From assembly GCF_900111015.1 (NCBI RefSeq), contig NZ_FOFS01000020.1, forward strand, positions 1-55,536: DNA of 55,536 nt, given 5' to 3'. Every line of letters begins with the position of its first letter. Within the stretch, counting starts at the first letter, position 1. Position numbers and translations under genes: made by a program. Positions 17,090 through 26,218 of this stretch are shown piece after piece. Origin of the DNA: Solimonas aquatica. GTDB taxonomy: Bacteria; Pseudomonadota; Gammaproteobacteria; Nevskiales; Nevskiaceae. Below the pieces are notes generated by a model. That model made no database searches, was not told where the DNA came from, and saw only the letters and a program-made list of their open reading frames with translations.

Positions 17090-18393
17090 CAGGCGGATCC
17101 TGCGGCTTCGGTTTCGGACTTGGCTGCGAGCTTGCGGCTTTCGCGGATCAGCGACACCAGCTTCGGCATCGGCTTGAGTGTCAGTGGTGCGCGCTGCCAG
17201 GCAAAACCCAGCTGTGCCGCCGCTGCGCTGGCCGCCTTGAACAGATCGAGAACCTGCTGCGTGGTGACGGTGTACGTGATCGGCTCGCCGCCCTCGCTGG
17301 AAATGAACTCGAAGGCCAGTGGCGTGGCCGATTCCGGCACCAGCAAGGAGCGCGAACGCAGGTCGTAACCCTGATTGCGCTGCAGTGCGATAGCCGCCAG
17401 TGCCAGCGCCGCCAGTGCGGTACGCGCGGCGGATTCTGCGGCAGCGCGCGATGCTGTCGGTATTGCTGAGCCGTCCACGCTGACCGGAAAACGCAGGCGG
17501 CGCAATGCCGGCAGCGACAGCACCGTGGTCTGCTGCGCGTAGTCGAAGGTGACGCCGCCGGCGGTGAAGTCCTTGCTGGGTCGGAAGTTACTGTGATTGA
17601 TTGCAGAAGCTTTTCCCGTGCTCTGCTCTTTACTGCTCTTGTATAAAATCGGCTTGCCCTGCTTATCCTTCTCCGCTTCGACGGGGTCAAGTGTCCAGTC
17701 AGAGTCATCGCCGGCTAAGTGATAAATCGGAACTCCGGAAGATATTGCAGCTGAATCAATTCGGCTGGCCGTTTTGACGCCAGGACTGAAGTCGACGCCG
17801 ATCACCTCAGACACTAAAGCTCTCTGAAACTTAGAACCCAAGCCTCCGCGCGGGCCGGTGGAGTCCCATACGCCGAACACAAGCGCCGTGGGGCAAAGCC
17901 GGTAAACGGCTGTGGCGTTCTTGAACGATGCCAGCGTGTAAGCCTCGCCATCCCGGCTATGGCGGAATGGAACCGGCGCTTGATCGGCAGACGGCTGCCA
18001 GAACGCATCGCGCAACAAGGCATCAGCGATGCGATGCGGCGTCTGCAAGGTGGTGAGCAGCCCCAGGTCTTCCAAGCCCGGCTCGCTGCCGAAGTCCACA
18101 CCCACTACCGGAAAATCCAACTGCCCCGCCTCCCAGGCCGCGCGCAAGGCGTCTTCAAGCCGATTGGCCTGTGACGCCACCGAGTCCAGCAGCACCACTT
18201 TCACGTCCTGCCCGCCGATGCGGCGTGTCTCATGCGCGTACTTCAGCGGGTTCTGTTTGTCGTCCGCGACATAAGTCGGCGGAAACACCTTGTCCCCCGG
18301 GCCGCCGGCCGGTTGCAGCCGAACATTGCATCGGATTGCCGCAACGGCGCCCGACACAGCCTGGTTCAAGGTTTCGAGATTCAGAGTTGTCAT
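17089..18393 (-). CDS. csb1: Type I-G Csb1, Cas7-family backbone subunit
   Basis: Csb1 (GSU0053 family) polymerises along the crRNA as the backbone of the I-G effector. The 434-aa product shows the family patterns KVVLLDSVASQANRLEDAL, LVFGVWDSTGPRGGLGSKFQ and, towards the end, LRFPVSVDG. It is the first gene of the cas operon; AGGAGA lies 7 nt before the ATG at 18393. The 5' untranslated region carries a degenerate CRISPR repeat (18423-18461). The middle of the gene (about 17.58-17.72 kb) looks more AT-rich than its flanks. Confidence 0.92.
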   Translation of the reverse strand: MTTLNLETLNQAVSGAVAAIRCNVRLQPAGGPGDKVFPPTYVADDKQNPLKYAHETRRIGGQDVKVVLLDSVASQANRLEDALRAAWEAGQLDFPVVGVDFGSEPGLEDLGLLTTLQTPHRIADALLRDAFWQPSADQAPVPFRHSRDGEAYTLASFKNATAVYRLCPTALVFGVWDSTGPRGGLGSKFQRALVSEVIGVDFSPGVKTASRIDSAAISSGVPIYHLAGDDSDWTLDPVEAEKDKQGKPILYKSSKEQSTGKASAINHSNFRPSKDFTAGGVTFDYAQQTTVLSLPALRRLRFPVSVDGSAIPTASRAAAESAARTALAALALAAIALQRNQGYDLRSRSLLVPESATPLAFEFISSEGGEPITYTVTTQQVLDLFKAASAAAAQLGFAWQRAPLTLKPMPKLVSLIRESRKLAAKSETEAAGSA

Positions 18394-18422
18394 GGATCGT
18401 CTCCTGCTGCTGTCGGGTCAAT

Positions 18423-18461
18423 GGCGCTTCGATAATGCTGCAGTTTCTTGCTGCGGAAGAT
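18423..18461 (-). CRISPR. Solitary degenerate CRISPR repeat upstream of csb1
   Basis: Compared with the array repeat at 1-39, 30 of 39 positions are identical, with no gaps and in the same orientation relative to the cas genes. On the minus strand it starts ATCTTCCGCAGC and ends in ATCGAAGC (8-nt tag, one change from ATTGAAGC), followed by the same GCC. Five of seven stem pairs remain. It lies 29 nt before the csb1 ATG with no second repeat nearby. It is either an array relic or a regulatory pseudo-repeat in the cas leader. Confidence 0.8.
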
Positions 18462-18489
18462 TAGTCAGGCTGAGTTCTAAGTTTAGTCT

Positions 18490-18501
18490 CGCCTCTAGGC
18501 G
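18490..18501. promoter_or_regulatory. Inverted repeat in the cas promoter region
   Basis: CGCCT and AGGCG separated by 2 bp, about 100 bp upstream of csb1 and 29 bp upstream of the degenerate repeat. It is a possible operator for the cas operon. No strong -35/-10 pair could be picked in 18462-18550; TAAACT and TAATCT on the minus strand are weak -10 candidates. Confidence 0.3.
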
Positions 18502-18628
18502 CGACGTGCTCCGCGACTTGGTCGTCGCAGTTGCGTACACTTACCGTGGCATCACCATCTGCGTCATCTCGATGCGCAAAGCCACGCCCTATGAGCGCAA
18601 AAAATTCTTCGAAAGGATCGGCCACTGA
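18500..18628 (+). pseudogene. brnT: 5'-truncated brnT toxin remnant
   Basis: The frame ending at 18628 gives about 42 residues that match only the C-terminal half of BrnT ribonuclease-like toxins: DLVVAVAYTYRG, then CVISMRKATPYERKKFFE. The N-terminal half (usually FDPxKxxxNxxKHG) is absent; upstream lies the cas promoter region. The stop overlaps the start of the BrnA-like gene, the normal brnTA arrangement. The break at about 18505 marks one edge of the CRISPR-Cas insertion. The toxin should be inactive. Confidence 0.6.
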
Positions 18629-18872
18629 CTGGCAGCGGCTCAAGCAGATGCCGGATGAGCAGATCGACGTGTCTGAAACTCCGGAAGCGGACGAGGCATT
18701 CTTCGCCAGCGCGCAACTGCGGTATGGTGGAAAACCGGGTTCCCCTGCAGAACTCGTGGTAATAAAGGCCGCGCCAGATGTCGCCGAATGGCTGCGAAAT
18801 GCCGCCGACGATGAACTGGAAGAAGCATCCGCCGCGCTGCGCGAGCTTATGTTGCGGCATCGTAGGACTTGA
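18591..18872 (+). CDS. BrnA-like antitoxin left without an intact toxin
   Basis: A 93-aa protein starting MSAKNSSKGSATDWQRLKQM and continuing DEQIDVSETPEADEAFFASA, the usual N-terminal region of BrnA-type antitoxins paired with BrnT. The C-terminal part (VVIKAAPDVAEWLRN) differs from the common ribbon-helix-helix version. The start overlaps the truncated toxin frame by 38 nt. BrnA proteins bind DNA and repress their own operon; since the toxin is broken, any remaining role would be regulatory or protective against the intact BrnT 2 kb away. Moderately sure of the family. Confidence 0.6.
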   Translation: MSAKNSSKGSATDWQRLKQMPDEQIDVSETPEADEAFFASAQLRYGGKPGSPAELVVIKAAPDVAEWLRNAADDELEEASAALRELMLRHRRT

Positions 18873-18945
18873 ATCTTCCGGGTTCTCCGGAATTCAGCTG
18901 CTCGGCCTCTTGCCGGGGTTCCTGCGTCTTCGTATCGCAGACACA

Positions 18946-19335
18946 TCACGCCACCAACTCCACCGCCACGCTCACGCGCCGCCACGGATTGCGGCTCTCC
19001 TCCAGCGTCGCGACAGATGCGCTGAGCTTCTCGCCGCGGTCCAGGAGTTGGCTGATTGCGGTGTTTTCGATGCGCGGGATGTAGCCGATGCGTCGGCCCA
19101 TGAAGAGAACGGCGACGGCGCGCGGGTCGTGGCGGTTGTCTGCTTCGCGACTCAGCTGCAGCGGGCTGCCGGTGCGCAGCAGCGGCCATAGGGCCTGGCC
19201 GTCGTGGTACTGAAAGCCGGCCAGGGGCGAGGTCTGCAGTAGGATGCGACGCGCGGGCGCTGCGATTGCGGCGGTTGGCAGTGCGGTGTGGGCTGCCGCA
19301 CCCAGGAACATTCGGAGAAAGCTGCGACGGATCAT
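18946..19335 (-). CDS. Exported HIRAN-domain protein
   Basis: A 129-aa protein. Residues 1-28 look like a twin-arginine-type signal (MIRRSFLRMFLGAAAHTA, then an AxA site near 24-26). Residues 36-129 form a HIRAN domain: SPLAGFQYHDGQ, LSREADNRHDPRAVAV, GRRIGYIPRIEN. HIRAN domains are known mainly as DNA 3'-end binding modules in helicases such as HLTF, so export would be odd; the ligand here is unknown. The gene follows the WYL regulator by 48 nt on the same strand, probably one operon. A start after the signal is not supported. Confidence 0.75.
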   Translation of the reverse strand: MIRRSFLRMFLGAAAHTALPTAAIAAPARRILLQTSPLAGFQYHDGQALWPLLRTGSPLQLSREADNRHDPRAVAVLFMGRRIGYIPRIENTAISQLLDRGEKLSASVATLEESRNPWRRVSVAVELVA

Positions 19336-19383
19336 GGCCGGTGTCGGGATTGGATTTGCGCATGACCCTAACCAGCCTCAGGT

Positions 19384-20436
19384 TCAAATAGCGGACCTGA
19401 GGCGCGCGGCCTGGCGTTCGGGGCTCGGCCGTTCCTCCTGGGTGTCGACGGCGTCGGCCGGGCCATAGCTGGCCAGGGCCGCGCGCAGGCGGGCGATGAG
19501 CGCTTGACGCAGTTCCGGCGGTTCCAGGATTTCCACGTCGGCGCCGTGGCGCAGCAAGTCCATGATCAGTTCCTCGCTGCGGTGATAGGGCAGGCGGCGG
19601 GTCAGGCCGCCGTCTTCATGCGGCGTGTCCTGCTGTTGCGGATGCCAGGTTTCGGCGGCGATCCAGCGGGCGGCGCGGGCGGAGAAGCGCAGCACGGCCA
19701 GGGCCGTGGGCTCGCCGGAGAAGATGCCGTAGCTGGTGGCCAGGCTCTGGTCGAGCTGCAGCTCGGGGATGTCTTGCGCCGGCTGGGCCACGGCCTCGGC
19801 GGCGATGATGCGGTCGAGTGCGAAGATGCGCAGGGCTTCGCGGGTATGGCACCAGGCATCGAGATACCAGTTGTCGCGGTAGAGCGTCAGCCTTTGCGGA
19901 GAGACGATGCGTGGCGCCATGCGGTCGTCGCTGCGCGCGTGGTAGTCGATGCGCAGCCGCTGCCGCCGGGCCAGCGCGGAAGCGACCACGGTGAACTGGC
20001 TGCCGATCGGGCGCGCCGCCATGCGGAGCAGACGCAGGCGTGAGCGCCAGCCGGGCAGGCCGGTGTCGGAGCGTTCGAGCAGGCGCTCGAGTTTGGCCCG
20101 AAATGGCGTGAGAGCTTCGGACAGCAGGCCGAGCGGATGGCGTTCGAGGACTTCCTGGAGAATCAGCAGGGCCGCCAGTTCCTGGGCGGTGAACCACAGG
20201 CCGGGCAGTTCATAGGCGGCCTCGCCGTCGTAGCGGTAGCCGCCGCGTTCGCGGTCGTGGACCAGCGGCGCCTGCAGGCGCTCGCGCATGTAGCGCAGCG
20301 TGCGCTTGAGGGTGGACGGCGTCTGTTTGTGATCGTGCTGGCGCAGGGTTTCCAGCAGGTCGTCAAAGCTGACGCCGGTGGCGCGCCGGCTGGCCAGCAG
20401 ACGATGCAGCTGAAAGATTCGATCGAACTGATCCAC
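19384..20436 (-). CDS. WYL-domain transcriptional regulator
   Basis: A 350-aa regulator with an N-terminal winged helix-turn-helix (about 5-65, RIFQLHRLLASRRATGVSFD), a central WYL domain (about 140-215; RQRLRIDYHA, LTLYRDNWYLDAWC) and a C-terminal WCX-like extension. WYL domains sense ligands, often nucleic acids or nucleotides, and several regulate CRISPR-Cas or other defence loci. It precedes the HIRAN gene on the same strand and lies 2 kb upstream of the cas operon, so it is a candidate cas regulator, although no shared operator was identified. It is divergent from brnTA across 224 bp. Confidence 0.85.
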   Translation of the reverse strand: MDQFDRIFQLHRLLASRRATGVSFDDLLETLRQHDHKQTPSTLKRTLRYMRERLQAPLVHDRERGGYRYDGEAAYELPGLWFTAQELAALLILQEVLERHPLGLLSEALTPFRAKLERLLERSDTGLPGWRSRLRLLRMAARPIGSQFTVVASALARRQRLRIDYHARSDDRMAPRIVSPQRLTLYRDNWYLDAWCHTREALRIFALDRIIAAEAVAQPAQDIPELQLDQSLATSYGIFSGEPTALAVLRFSARAARWIAAETWHPQQQDTPHEDGGLTRRLPYHRSEELIMDLLRHGADVEILEPPELRQALIARLRAALASYGPADAVDTQEERPSPERQAARLRSAI

Positions 20437-20660
20437 GCGTCCCCGCCAGCTCTCACTTGCGCCTCCCCCGAGGCGCTGCGTCTGGAGTGTATCGCCGCCG
20501 GCTGTTGCGTCACGCGCACCAGATCACGCATTGCCGGATCAGCCAGTGGAAAGATTCCGCAAAGGCCGGGTGATCGGGGTGGCAAGTCGGGTGGGAAGAA
20601 TCGGCTCCGCAATAAGTGTCGCGGGCGTAACGCTGATTTATTGGGGGCACATTAAATCTC

Positions 20661-20990
20661 ATGCGGATTGAGCTCGACCCCGGAAAAAGCGAAGTCAATC
20701 GCATCAAGCATGGTGTCGCTTTGATCGCCGCCGAGGCTCTGGAATGGGATACGACCATCCGCTGGCCGGATACCCGCAAGGACTACGGCGAAGACCGGAT
20801 GTGTGGCATGGGTTATGTCGGCCTGACGCTCCACTTCGGGGTCTTCGTTGGCCGTGGGCGGTCTCGCTGCATCATCTGCCTGCCTAAGGCCAATCGCAAA
20901 GGGGTGAAACGTTATGCCGAAACTGAAAGCCAGGACTGTCATCCCCACTGCCGCCAAAGACAGGGCTATCACCGCTGCGGCGCGCCGTGA
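20661..20990 (+). CDS. brnT: BrnT-family toxin
   Basis: BrnT toxins are RelE-fold ribonucleases that halt translation and are neutralised by BrnA. The 109-aa product has the family start ELDPGKSEVNRIKHGVAL, the RKDYGEDR segment and the terminal RCIICLPKANRKGVKRYAE. The usual protein ends about there; this frame continues roughly 20 residues (TESQDCHP...) across the antitoxin start, giving a 77-nt overlap, longer than normal. The ATG at 20661 has only a weak ribosome binding site. A BrnA operator is likely in the 224-bp region shared with the WYL gene. Confidence 0.85.
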   Translation: MRIELDPGKSEVNRIKHGVALIAAEALEWDTTIRWPDTRKDYGEDRMCGMGYVGLTLHFGVFVGRGRSRCIICLPKANRKGVKRYAETESQDCHPHCRQRQGYHRCGAP

Positions 20991-21189
20991 CCCGGATGCC
21001 AAGCCTCTGACCGAGGCACAGCGGAAGGTTGCGGCTCCGACGGTGCGCCTGGGCCGTCCGCGCAAAGCCGCACCGAAGCAGGCCGTGAAGCTGCGTCTCG
21101 ATCCTGATGTGCTGGCGGTGCTGCGTGCGACCGGTGCGGGCTGGCAGACTCGCGTCAACGCGATACTGCGGGAGCGGTTTGCGCTGTAA
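20914..21189 (+). CDS. brnA: BrnA-family antitoxin
   Basis: A 91-aa antitoxin. The basic N-terminal part (MPKLKARTVIPTAAKDRAIT) should wrap the toxin; the C-terminal AVKLRLDPDVLAVLRATGAG followed by WQTRVNAILRERF is the ribbon-helix-helix motif typical of BrnA, which represses the operon. It overlaps the brnT frame by 77 nt, suggesting translational coupling that keeps antitoxin levels high. It ends about 90 bp before tRNA-Pro. Confidence 0.88.
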   Translation: MPKLKARTVIPTAAKDRAITAAARRDPDAKPLTEAQRKVAAPTVRLGRPRKAAPKQAVKLRLDPDVLAVLRATGAGWQTRVNAILRERFAL

Positions 21190-21274
21190 CGGGTCGCCCC
21201 GTCAGGCCCACAAAATCCGTAGGCCGAGTCCCGAGCCATGGCGGCCGGGGGCTTTTGGACTTTTTATGATTGAA

Positions 21275-21354
<80 letters not shown>

Positions 21355-21427
21355 CGATACGGCTGGAAAAACTAAGGGGCGCGAAGTGTAGCGGACGCGG
21401 CCCCTGATTTGAAGGCTGTTGAGGCGC

Positions 21428-21841
21428 TTATTCCGGGAACAGCTTGAGCAGGGATTCGAGTTCGTCGCGCAGGCCCTTGATCTGCTGCGCGCGCGGGGGC
21501 AGGCCGGGCAGGCGTGGTTTGAGGGCGGCGGCCGGCGGCGGCACGGCGCGCAGCAGGGGTTCGCTGCGCGGCATTTCCTTGAGGCGCTGGCGGGCGCCGC
21601 CGATGGTGAAGCCCTGTTCGTAGAGCAGGCTGCGGATGCGCCGCACCATCTGCACGTCTTCGTGCTGGTAGTAGCGGCGGTTGCCGCGACGCTTCACCGG
21701 CTTGAGCTGCGGGAACTCCTGCTCCCAGTAACGCAGCACGTGCGGCTTCACATCGCAAAGCTCGCTGACTTCGCCAATGGCGAAGTAGCGCTTGCGCGGA
21801 ATCTCCGGCAGCTCGGCCAGAGGCTTATCGGCGGGTCGCAT
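21428..21841 (-). CDS. MerR-family regulator downstream of ihfA
   Basis: A 137-aa MerR-type protein: the winged helix is at about 18-88 ([20 protein letters not shown], then [11 protein letters not shown] and [17 protein letters not shown]). A proline-rich linker and a short C-terminal coiled coil ([16 protein letters not shown]) follow. There are no metal-binding cysteines or obvious ligand domain. It overlaps the end of ihfA by 17 nt, a conserved arrangement in gammaproteobacteria, and sits just before tRNA-Pro. Target genes are unknown. Confidence 0.9.
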   Translation of the reverse strand: MRPADKPLAELPEIPRKRYFAIGEVSELCDVKPHVLRYWEQEFPQLKPVKRRGNRRYYQHEDVQMVRRIRSLLYEQGFTIGGARQRLKEMPRSEPLLRAVPPPAAALKPRLPGLPPRAQQIKGLRDELESLLKLFPE

Positions 21842-22121
21842 CGGCTTCCACGCGCAGACGCAGTTTCTGGCCCGGACGGAAGGTGACGACGCGGCGCGCG
21901 GAGATCGGAATCTCTTCGCCGGTCTTGGGATTGCGGCCGGGGCGTTGATTCTTGGAACGCAGCTCGAAGTTGCCGAAGCCGGAGAGCTTCACTTCCTTGC
22001 CGGATTCCAGGCGGCCGCGGATTTCCTCGAAGAACAGATCGACGAATTCCTTGGCCTCACGCTTGTTCAAACCGAGGTCCTCGAACAGCGCCTCGGCGAG
22101 TTCTGCCTTTGTCAACGCCAT
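21825..22121 (-). CDS. ihfA: Integration host factor subunit alpha
   Basis: IHF-alpha pairs with IHF-beta to bend DNA at specific sites in replication, transcription, recombination and, in some bacteria, CRISPR spacer integration. The 98-aa product has the family start [17 protein letters not shown], the arm region [20 protein letters not shown] with the intercalating Pro, and the end [12 protein letters not shown]. It follows pheT by 15 nt, the usual pheST-ihfA operon. Confidence 0.97.
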   Translation of the reverse strand: MALTKAELAEALFEDLGLNKREAKEFVDLFFEEIRGRLESGKEVKLSGFGNFELRSKNQRPGRNPKTGEEIPISARRVVTFRPGQKLRLRVEADATRR

Positions 22122-22136
22122 GCTAGAGATCCCTGC

Positions 22137-24509
22137 TTACTGTCTGATCGTTGCCCCGAACTCGCGGCTCAGTGCTTGCGCAATGGCGGAGCTGGCGGCA
22201 TCGATTTCTTCCAAAGTAAGGGTGCGCGAGGCGTCATTGAAATGCAAGCCCAAAGCCACGCTCTTGCTGTTCTCAGCAAGACCCTTGCCGCGATACACGT
22301 CGAACACGCGCGCCTCACGCAGCAGCGCGCCGCCGCTTTGTCTTGCGCATTGCAGGAGCGCTTCGGCGCTGATCTCTTCGCCCACCACCAGCGCCAGATC
22401 GCGGCGCGAGGAGGGGAACTCGGACAGCGGCGCGGGCTTGGGCACGGCCACCTCGCGCAGCGCGGCGAGCTCCAGTTCGAAGACGATGGCGCCGGACGGC
22501 AGGTCCAGGCTCTGACGCAGCTGCGGATGCAGCTCGCCAAGATGGCCCAGTGTCTTGCCCGCACGTTCCAGGCGCGCGCAGCGGCCGGGATGCAGGGCCG
22601 GATGCGCGTCGGCGATGAAGCGGCAGTCGGCCAGCGCGCTGCCCAGCAGCGCTTCCAGGTCGGCCTTCACGTCGTAGAAGTCCACCTCGCGCGCGGCGCT
22701 GCCCCATTGCTCGGGCAGCACGCGGCCGGCGGCCAGGCCGGCGATGCGCGCGGTTTCGATCACGCCGCCCTGTTCATCGCGTTCGAAGCACACGCCCAGC
22801 TCGAACAGGCGCAGGCGCTCCTGCTGGCGCGCGCGGTTGTAGAGCCAGGTGGGAATCAGGCCGGCCAGCAGGCTGGCGCGCATCTGCGACTGCGTGTCGG
22901 CGATGGGATTGTCCACCGCAATCGTGCGCGCCTGCGGTGCGACGGCCTGCTGGATGCGCGGCTCCACGAAGGCCAGGTTCACCACTTCCTGCCAGCCGCG
23001 TGCGGCCAGCGCCAGACGCAGATCATCGCTGCTGCGCTGCGCTTCCTGTGAAGGCTGACGCGCCAGCTGCGCGGCGTAGGGCTTGGCGGCGATGCGGTCG
23101 TAACCGTAAAGGCGGCCCACTTCCTCGATCAGATCGGCTTCGATGCGCAGGTCGTAGCGATGGCTCGGCACGCGCACCGCCCAGCTGTCGCCGATCTCGG
23201 CGCGCAGCAGCAGGCCCAGGCGCGTGAGCAGGGCCTCGATCTCCTTGGCGGGAATCTCCAGGCCCAGCACCTGGGTCACGCGCGAGCGGCGCAGGTTGAT
23301 GCTGATGACATCCGGCTGGTTGCGGCCGGCCTGGGTGATGGGCTGCACGATGCCGCCGCAGATCTGCACGATCAGCTGCGTGGCGCGATCCAGGGCCTGA
23401 CGCTGCAAGCCCGGATCCACGCCGCGCTCGAAGCGGTAGGCGGCATCGGAGAACACCTTGTGACGACGGCCGGTGCCGGCCACCGCATTGGGTGCGAAGC
23501 AGGCCGACTCCAGGAACACGCGCGTGCTGCTCTCGCTCACGCCGCTGGCGGCGCCACCCATCACGCCGGCCAGCGCGACGGCGCTCTTGTCGTCGCAGAT
23601 CAGCAGCTCGCGGTTTTCGCAGACGAGGGTCTGCTCGTTGAGCAGGGTGACGGACTCGCCGGCACGGGCACGGCGCACGTGCACGCTGCCCACCAGCTTG
23701 TCGGCGTCGAAAGCGTGCAGGGGCTGGCCCAGCTCCAGCATCACGTAGTTGGTGATGTCCACCACCGGGTGGATGCAGCGGATGCCGCTGCGGCGCAGGC
23801 GCTCGCGCATCCAGTCCGGCGTGCGCGCTTTGGGACTCACGCGGTCGACGATGCGGCCGGCGTAGGACGGGCAGTCCTCCAGGCTCTCGATCTCGACTTT
23901 CAGCGTCTGATGGCCTTCCACCACCACCGGCGCGCTGGCGCTGCGCTTGAGGTTCACGCCGAACAGCGCCGCCACATCACGCGCCAGCCCGAGCACGGAC
24001 AGGCAGTCGCCGCGATTGGGCGTGATTTCCAGATTGAGGATGTTGTCGGCGAAGTTCAGATACTGGTCGATGGCCTGGCCGGGCTTGGCCTCGGCATCGA
24101 GTTCCAGCAGGCCTTCGGACTTCTCCGCCAGCGCCAGTTCCTTGGCCGAGCAGAGCATGCCGGAGGAGTCCACGCCGCGCAGCTTGGCCTGGGTGATGGC
24201 CAGGCCGCCCGGCAGGCGGGCGCCGATCTTGGCGCAGGGCGCCTTGAGGCCCACGCGGGCATTGGCCGCGCCGCAGACGATCTGCAGCTTCTGCGCTTCG
24301 CCCACGTCCACTTCGCAGACCTGCAGGCGATCAGCCTGCGGATGACGCTCGGCCTTGGTGATATGGCCCACCACCACGCCGATGGCGGGTTCGCTCACCG
24401 CCGGTTCCACTTCCAGTTCCAGGCCACCCATCACCAGACGCTGGGCGATCTGTTCGATCGTCGCCGGCGGGTTGACCCATTCGCGCAGCCAGGCTTCGCT
24501 GAGTTTCAT
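22137..24509 (-). CDS. pheT: Phenylalanyl-tRNA synthetase beta subunit
   Basis: The beta subunit of the alpha2-beta2 enzyme binds tRNA and edits mischarged Tyr-tRNA. The 790-aa product carries the N-terminal tRNA-binding domain (about 40-150; DRLQVCEVDVGEAQKLQIVC), B3/B4 editing domains, the B5 domain, the catalytic-like core (LFELGVCFERDE) and the C-terminal ferredoxin-fold anticodon-binding domain (LSEFPSSRRDLALVV). Length is normal. It follows pheS by 21 nt and precedes ihfA. Confidence 0.97.
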   Translation of the reverse strand: MKLSEAWLREWVNPPATIEQIAQRLVMGGLELEVEPAVSEPAIGVVVGHITKAERHPQADRLQVCEVDVGEAQKLQIVCGAANARVGLKAPCAKIGARLPGGLAITQAKLRGVDSSGMLCSAKELALAEKSEGLLELDAEAKPGQAIDQYLNFADNILNLEITPNRGDCLSVLGLARDVAALFGVNLKRSASAPVVVEGHQTLKVEIESLEDCPSYAGRIVDRVSPKARTPDWMRERLRRSGIRCIHPVVDITNYVMLELGQPLHAFDADKLVGSVHVRRARAGESVTLLNEQTLVCENRELLICDDKSAVALAGVMGGAASGVSESSTRVFLESACFAPNAVAGTGRRHKVFSDAAYRFERGVDPGLQRQALDRATQLIVQICGGIVQPITQAGRNQPDVISINLRRSRVTQVLGLEIPAKEIEALLTRLGLLLRAEIGDSWAVRVPSHRYDLRIEADLIEEVGRLYGYDRIAAKPYAAQLARQPSQEAQRSSDDLRLALAARGWQEVVNLAFVEPRIQQAVAPQARTIAVDNPIADTQSQMRASLLAGLIPTWLYNRARQQERLRLFELGVCFERDEQGGVIETARIAGLAAGRVLPEQWGSAAREVDFYDVKADLEALLGSALADCRFIADAHPALHPGRCARLERAGKTLGHLGELHPQLRQSLDLPSGAIVFELELAALREVAVPKPAPLSEFPSSRRDLALVVGEEISAEALLQCARQSGGALLREARVFDVYRGKGLAENSKSVALGLHFNDASRTLTLEEIDAASSAIAQALSREFGATIRQ

Positions 24510-24530
24510 GTGTGTTCGTCTCCCCTGGGC

Positions 24531-25637
<1,107 letters not shown>

Positions 25638-26000
25638 TTAGGCCACGCCCAGCTGGGCCTTGGCCTGCGAAACCAGTGCTGCAAACGCCGCCTTGTCCTG
25701 CAGGGCGAGGTCGGCCAGCACCTTGCGGTCCAGGGCCACGCCGGCCTTGGACAGGCCGTTGATGAAGCGGTTGTAGGACAGGCCCAGTTCCTTGGCGGCG
25801 GCGCCGATGCGCACGATCCACAGCGAGCGGAACTCGCGCTTTTTGGTGCGGCGGTCGCGGTAGGCGTACTGACCGGACTTGATCACCTGCTCCTTGGCGG
25901 AGCGGAACTGGCGCGATTTGGCGCCGTAATAGCCCTTGGCCTTCTTGAGGACTTTCTTGTGCTTGGCGCGGGCGGTAACACCACGTTTGACGCGTGCCAT
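25638..26000 (-). CDS. rplT: 50S ribosomal protein L20
   Basis: L20 binds 23S rRNA early in 50S assembly and represses its own operon. The 120-aa product has the family start [20 protein letters not shown], the long basic helix ([20 protein letters not shown]), [20 protein letters not shown] and [20 protein letters not shown]. It lies 20 nt after rpmI in the normal infC-rpmI-rplT order. Confidence 0.98.
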   Translation of the reverse strand: MARVKRGVTARAKHKKVLKKAKGYYGAKSRQFRSAKEQVIKSGQYAYRDRRTKKREFRSLWIVRIGAAAKELGLSYNRFINGLSKAGVALDRKVLADLALQDKAAFAALVSQAKAQLGVA

Positions 26001-26020
26001 GTGTCGTTCTCCTTATTCGA

Positions 26021-26218
26021 TTAAGCGTAGGGCAGCATCTGCTTCACTTCGCGGACGTCGGACGCATGAATCTGCGCCTCGCCACGGAGCTGACGGATGC
26101 GCTTACCCGACTTCTTGGTCAGGATGTGGCGCTTGTGCGAGTGGGAACGCTTGAAGCCGCCTTTGCCAGTCTTGGCAAAGCGCTTCGCCGCGCTTTTCAC
26201 GGTTTTCAGCTTTGGCAT
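26021..26218 (-). CDS. rpmI: 50S ribosomal protein L35
   Basis: A 65-aa basic protein beginning [20 protein letters not shown] and ending with [11 protein letters not shown], typical of L35. The ATG at 26218, preceded by AGGAGTG, was chosen over an 8-codon longer version without family support. It lies between infC and rplT. The 138-bp gap to infC contains GC-rich hairpins (for example GGACGC/GCGTCC), a place where L20-type autoregulation could act; this is inference. Confidence 0.96.
   Translation of the reverse strand: MPKLKTVKSAAKRFAKTGKGGFKRSHSHKRHILTKKSGKRIRQLRGEAQIHASDVREVKQMLPYA

Noticed and set aside
18290-18628. A full 112-codon gene ending at 18628
   Set aside because: Only the last about 42 codons resemble BrnT; the upstream part runs antisense through the csb1 start and the degenerate repeat.
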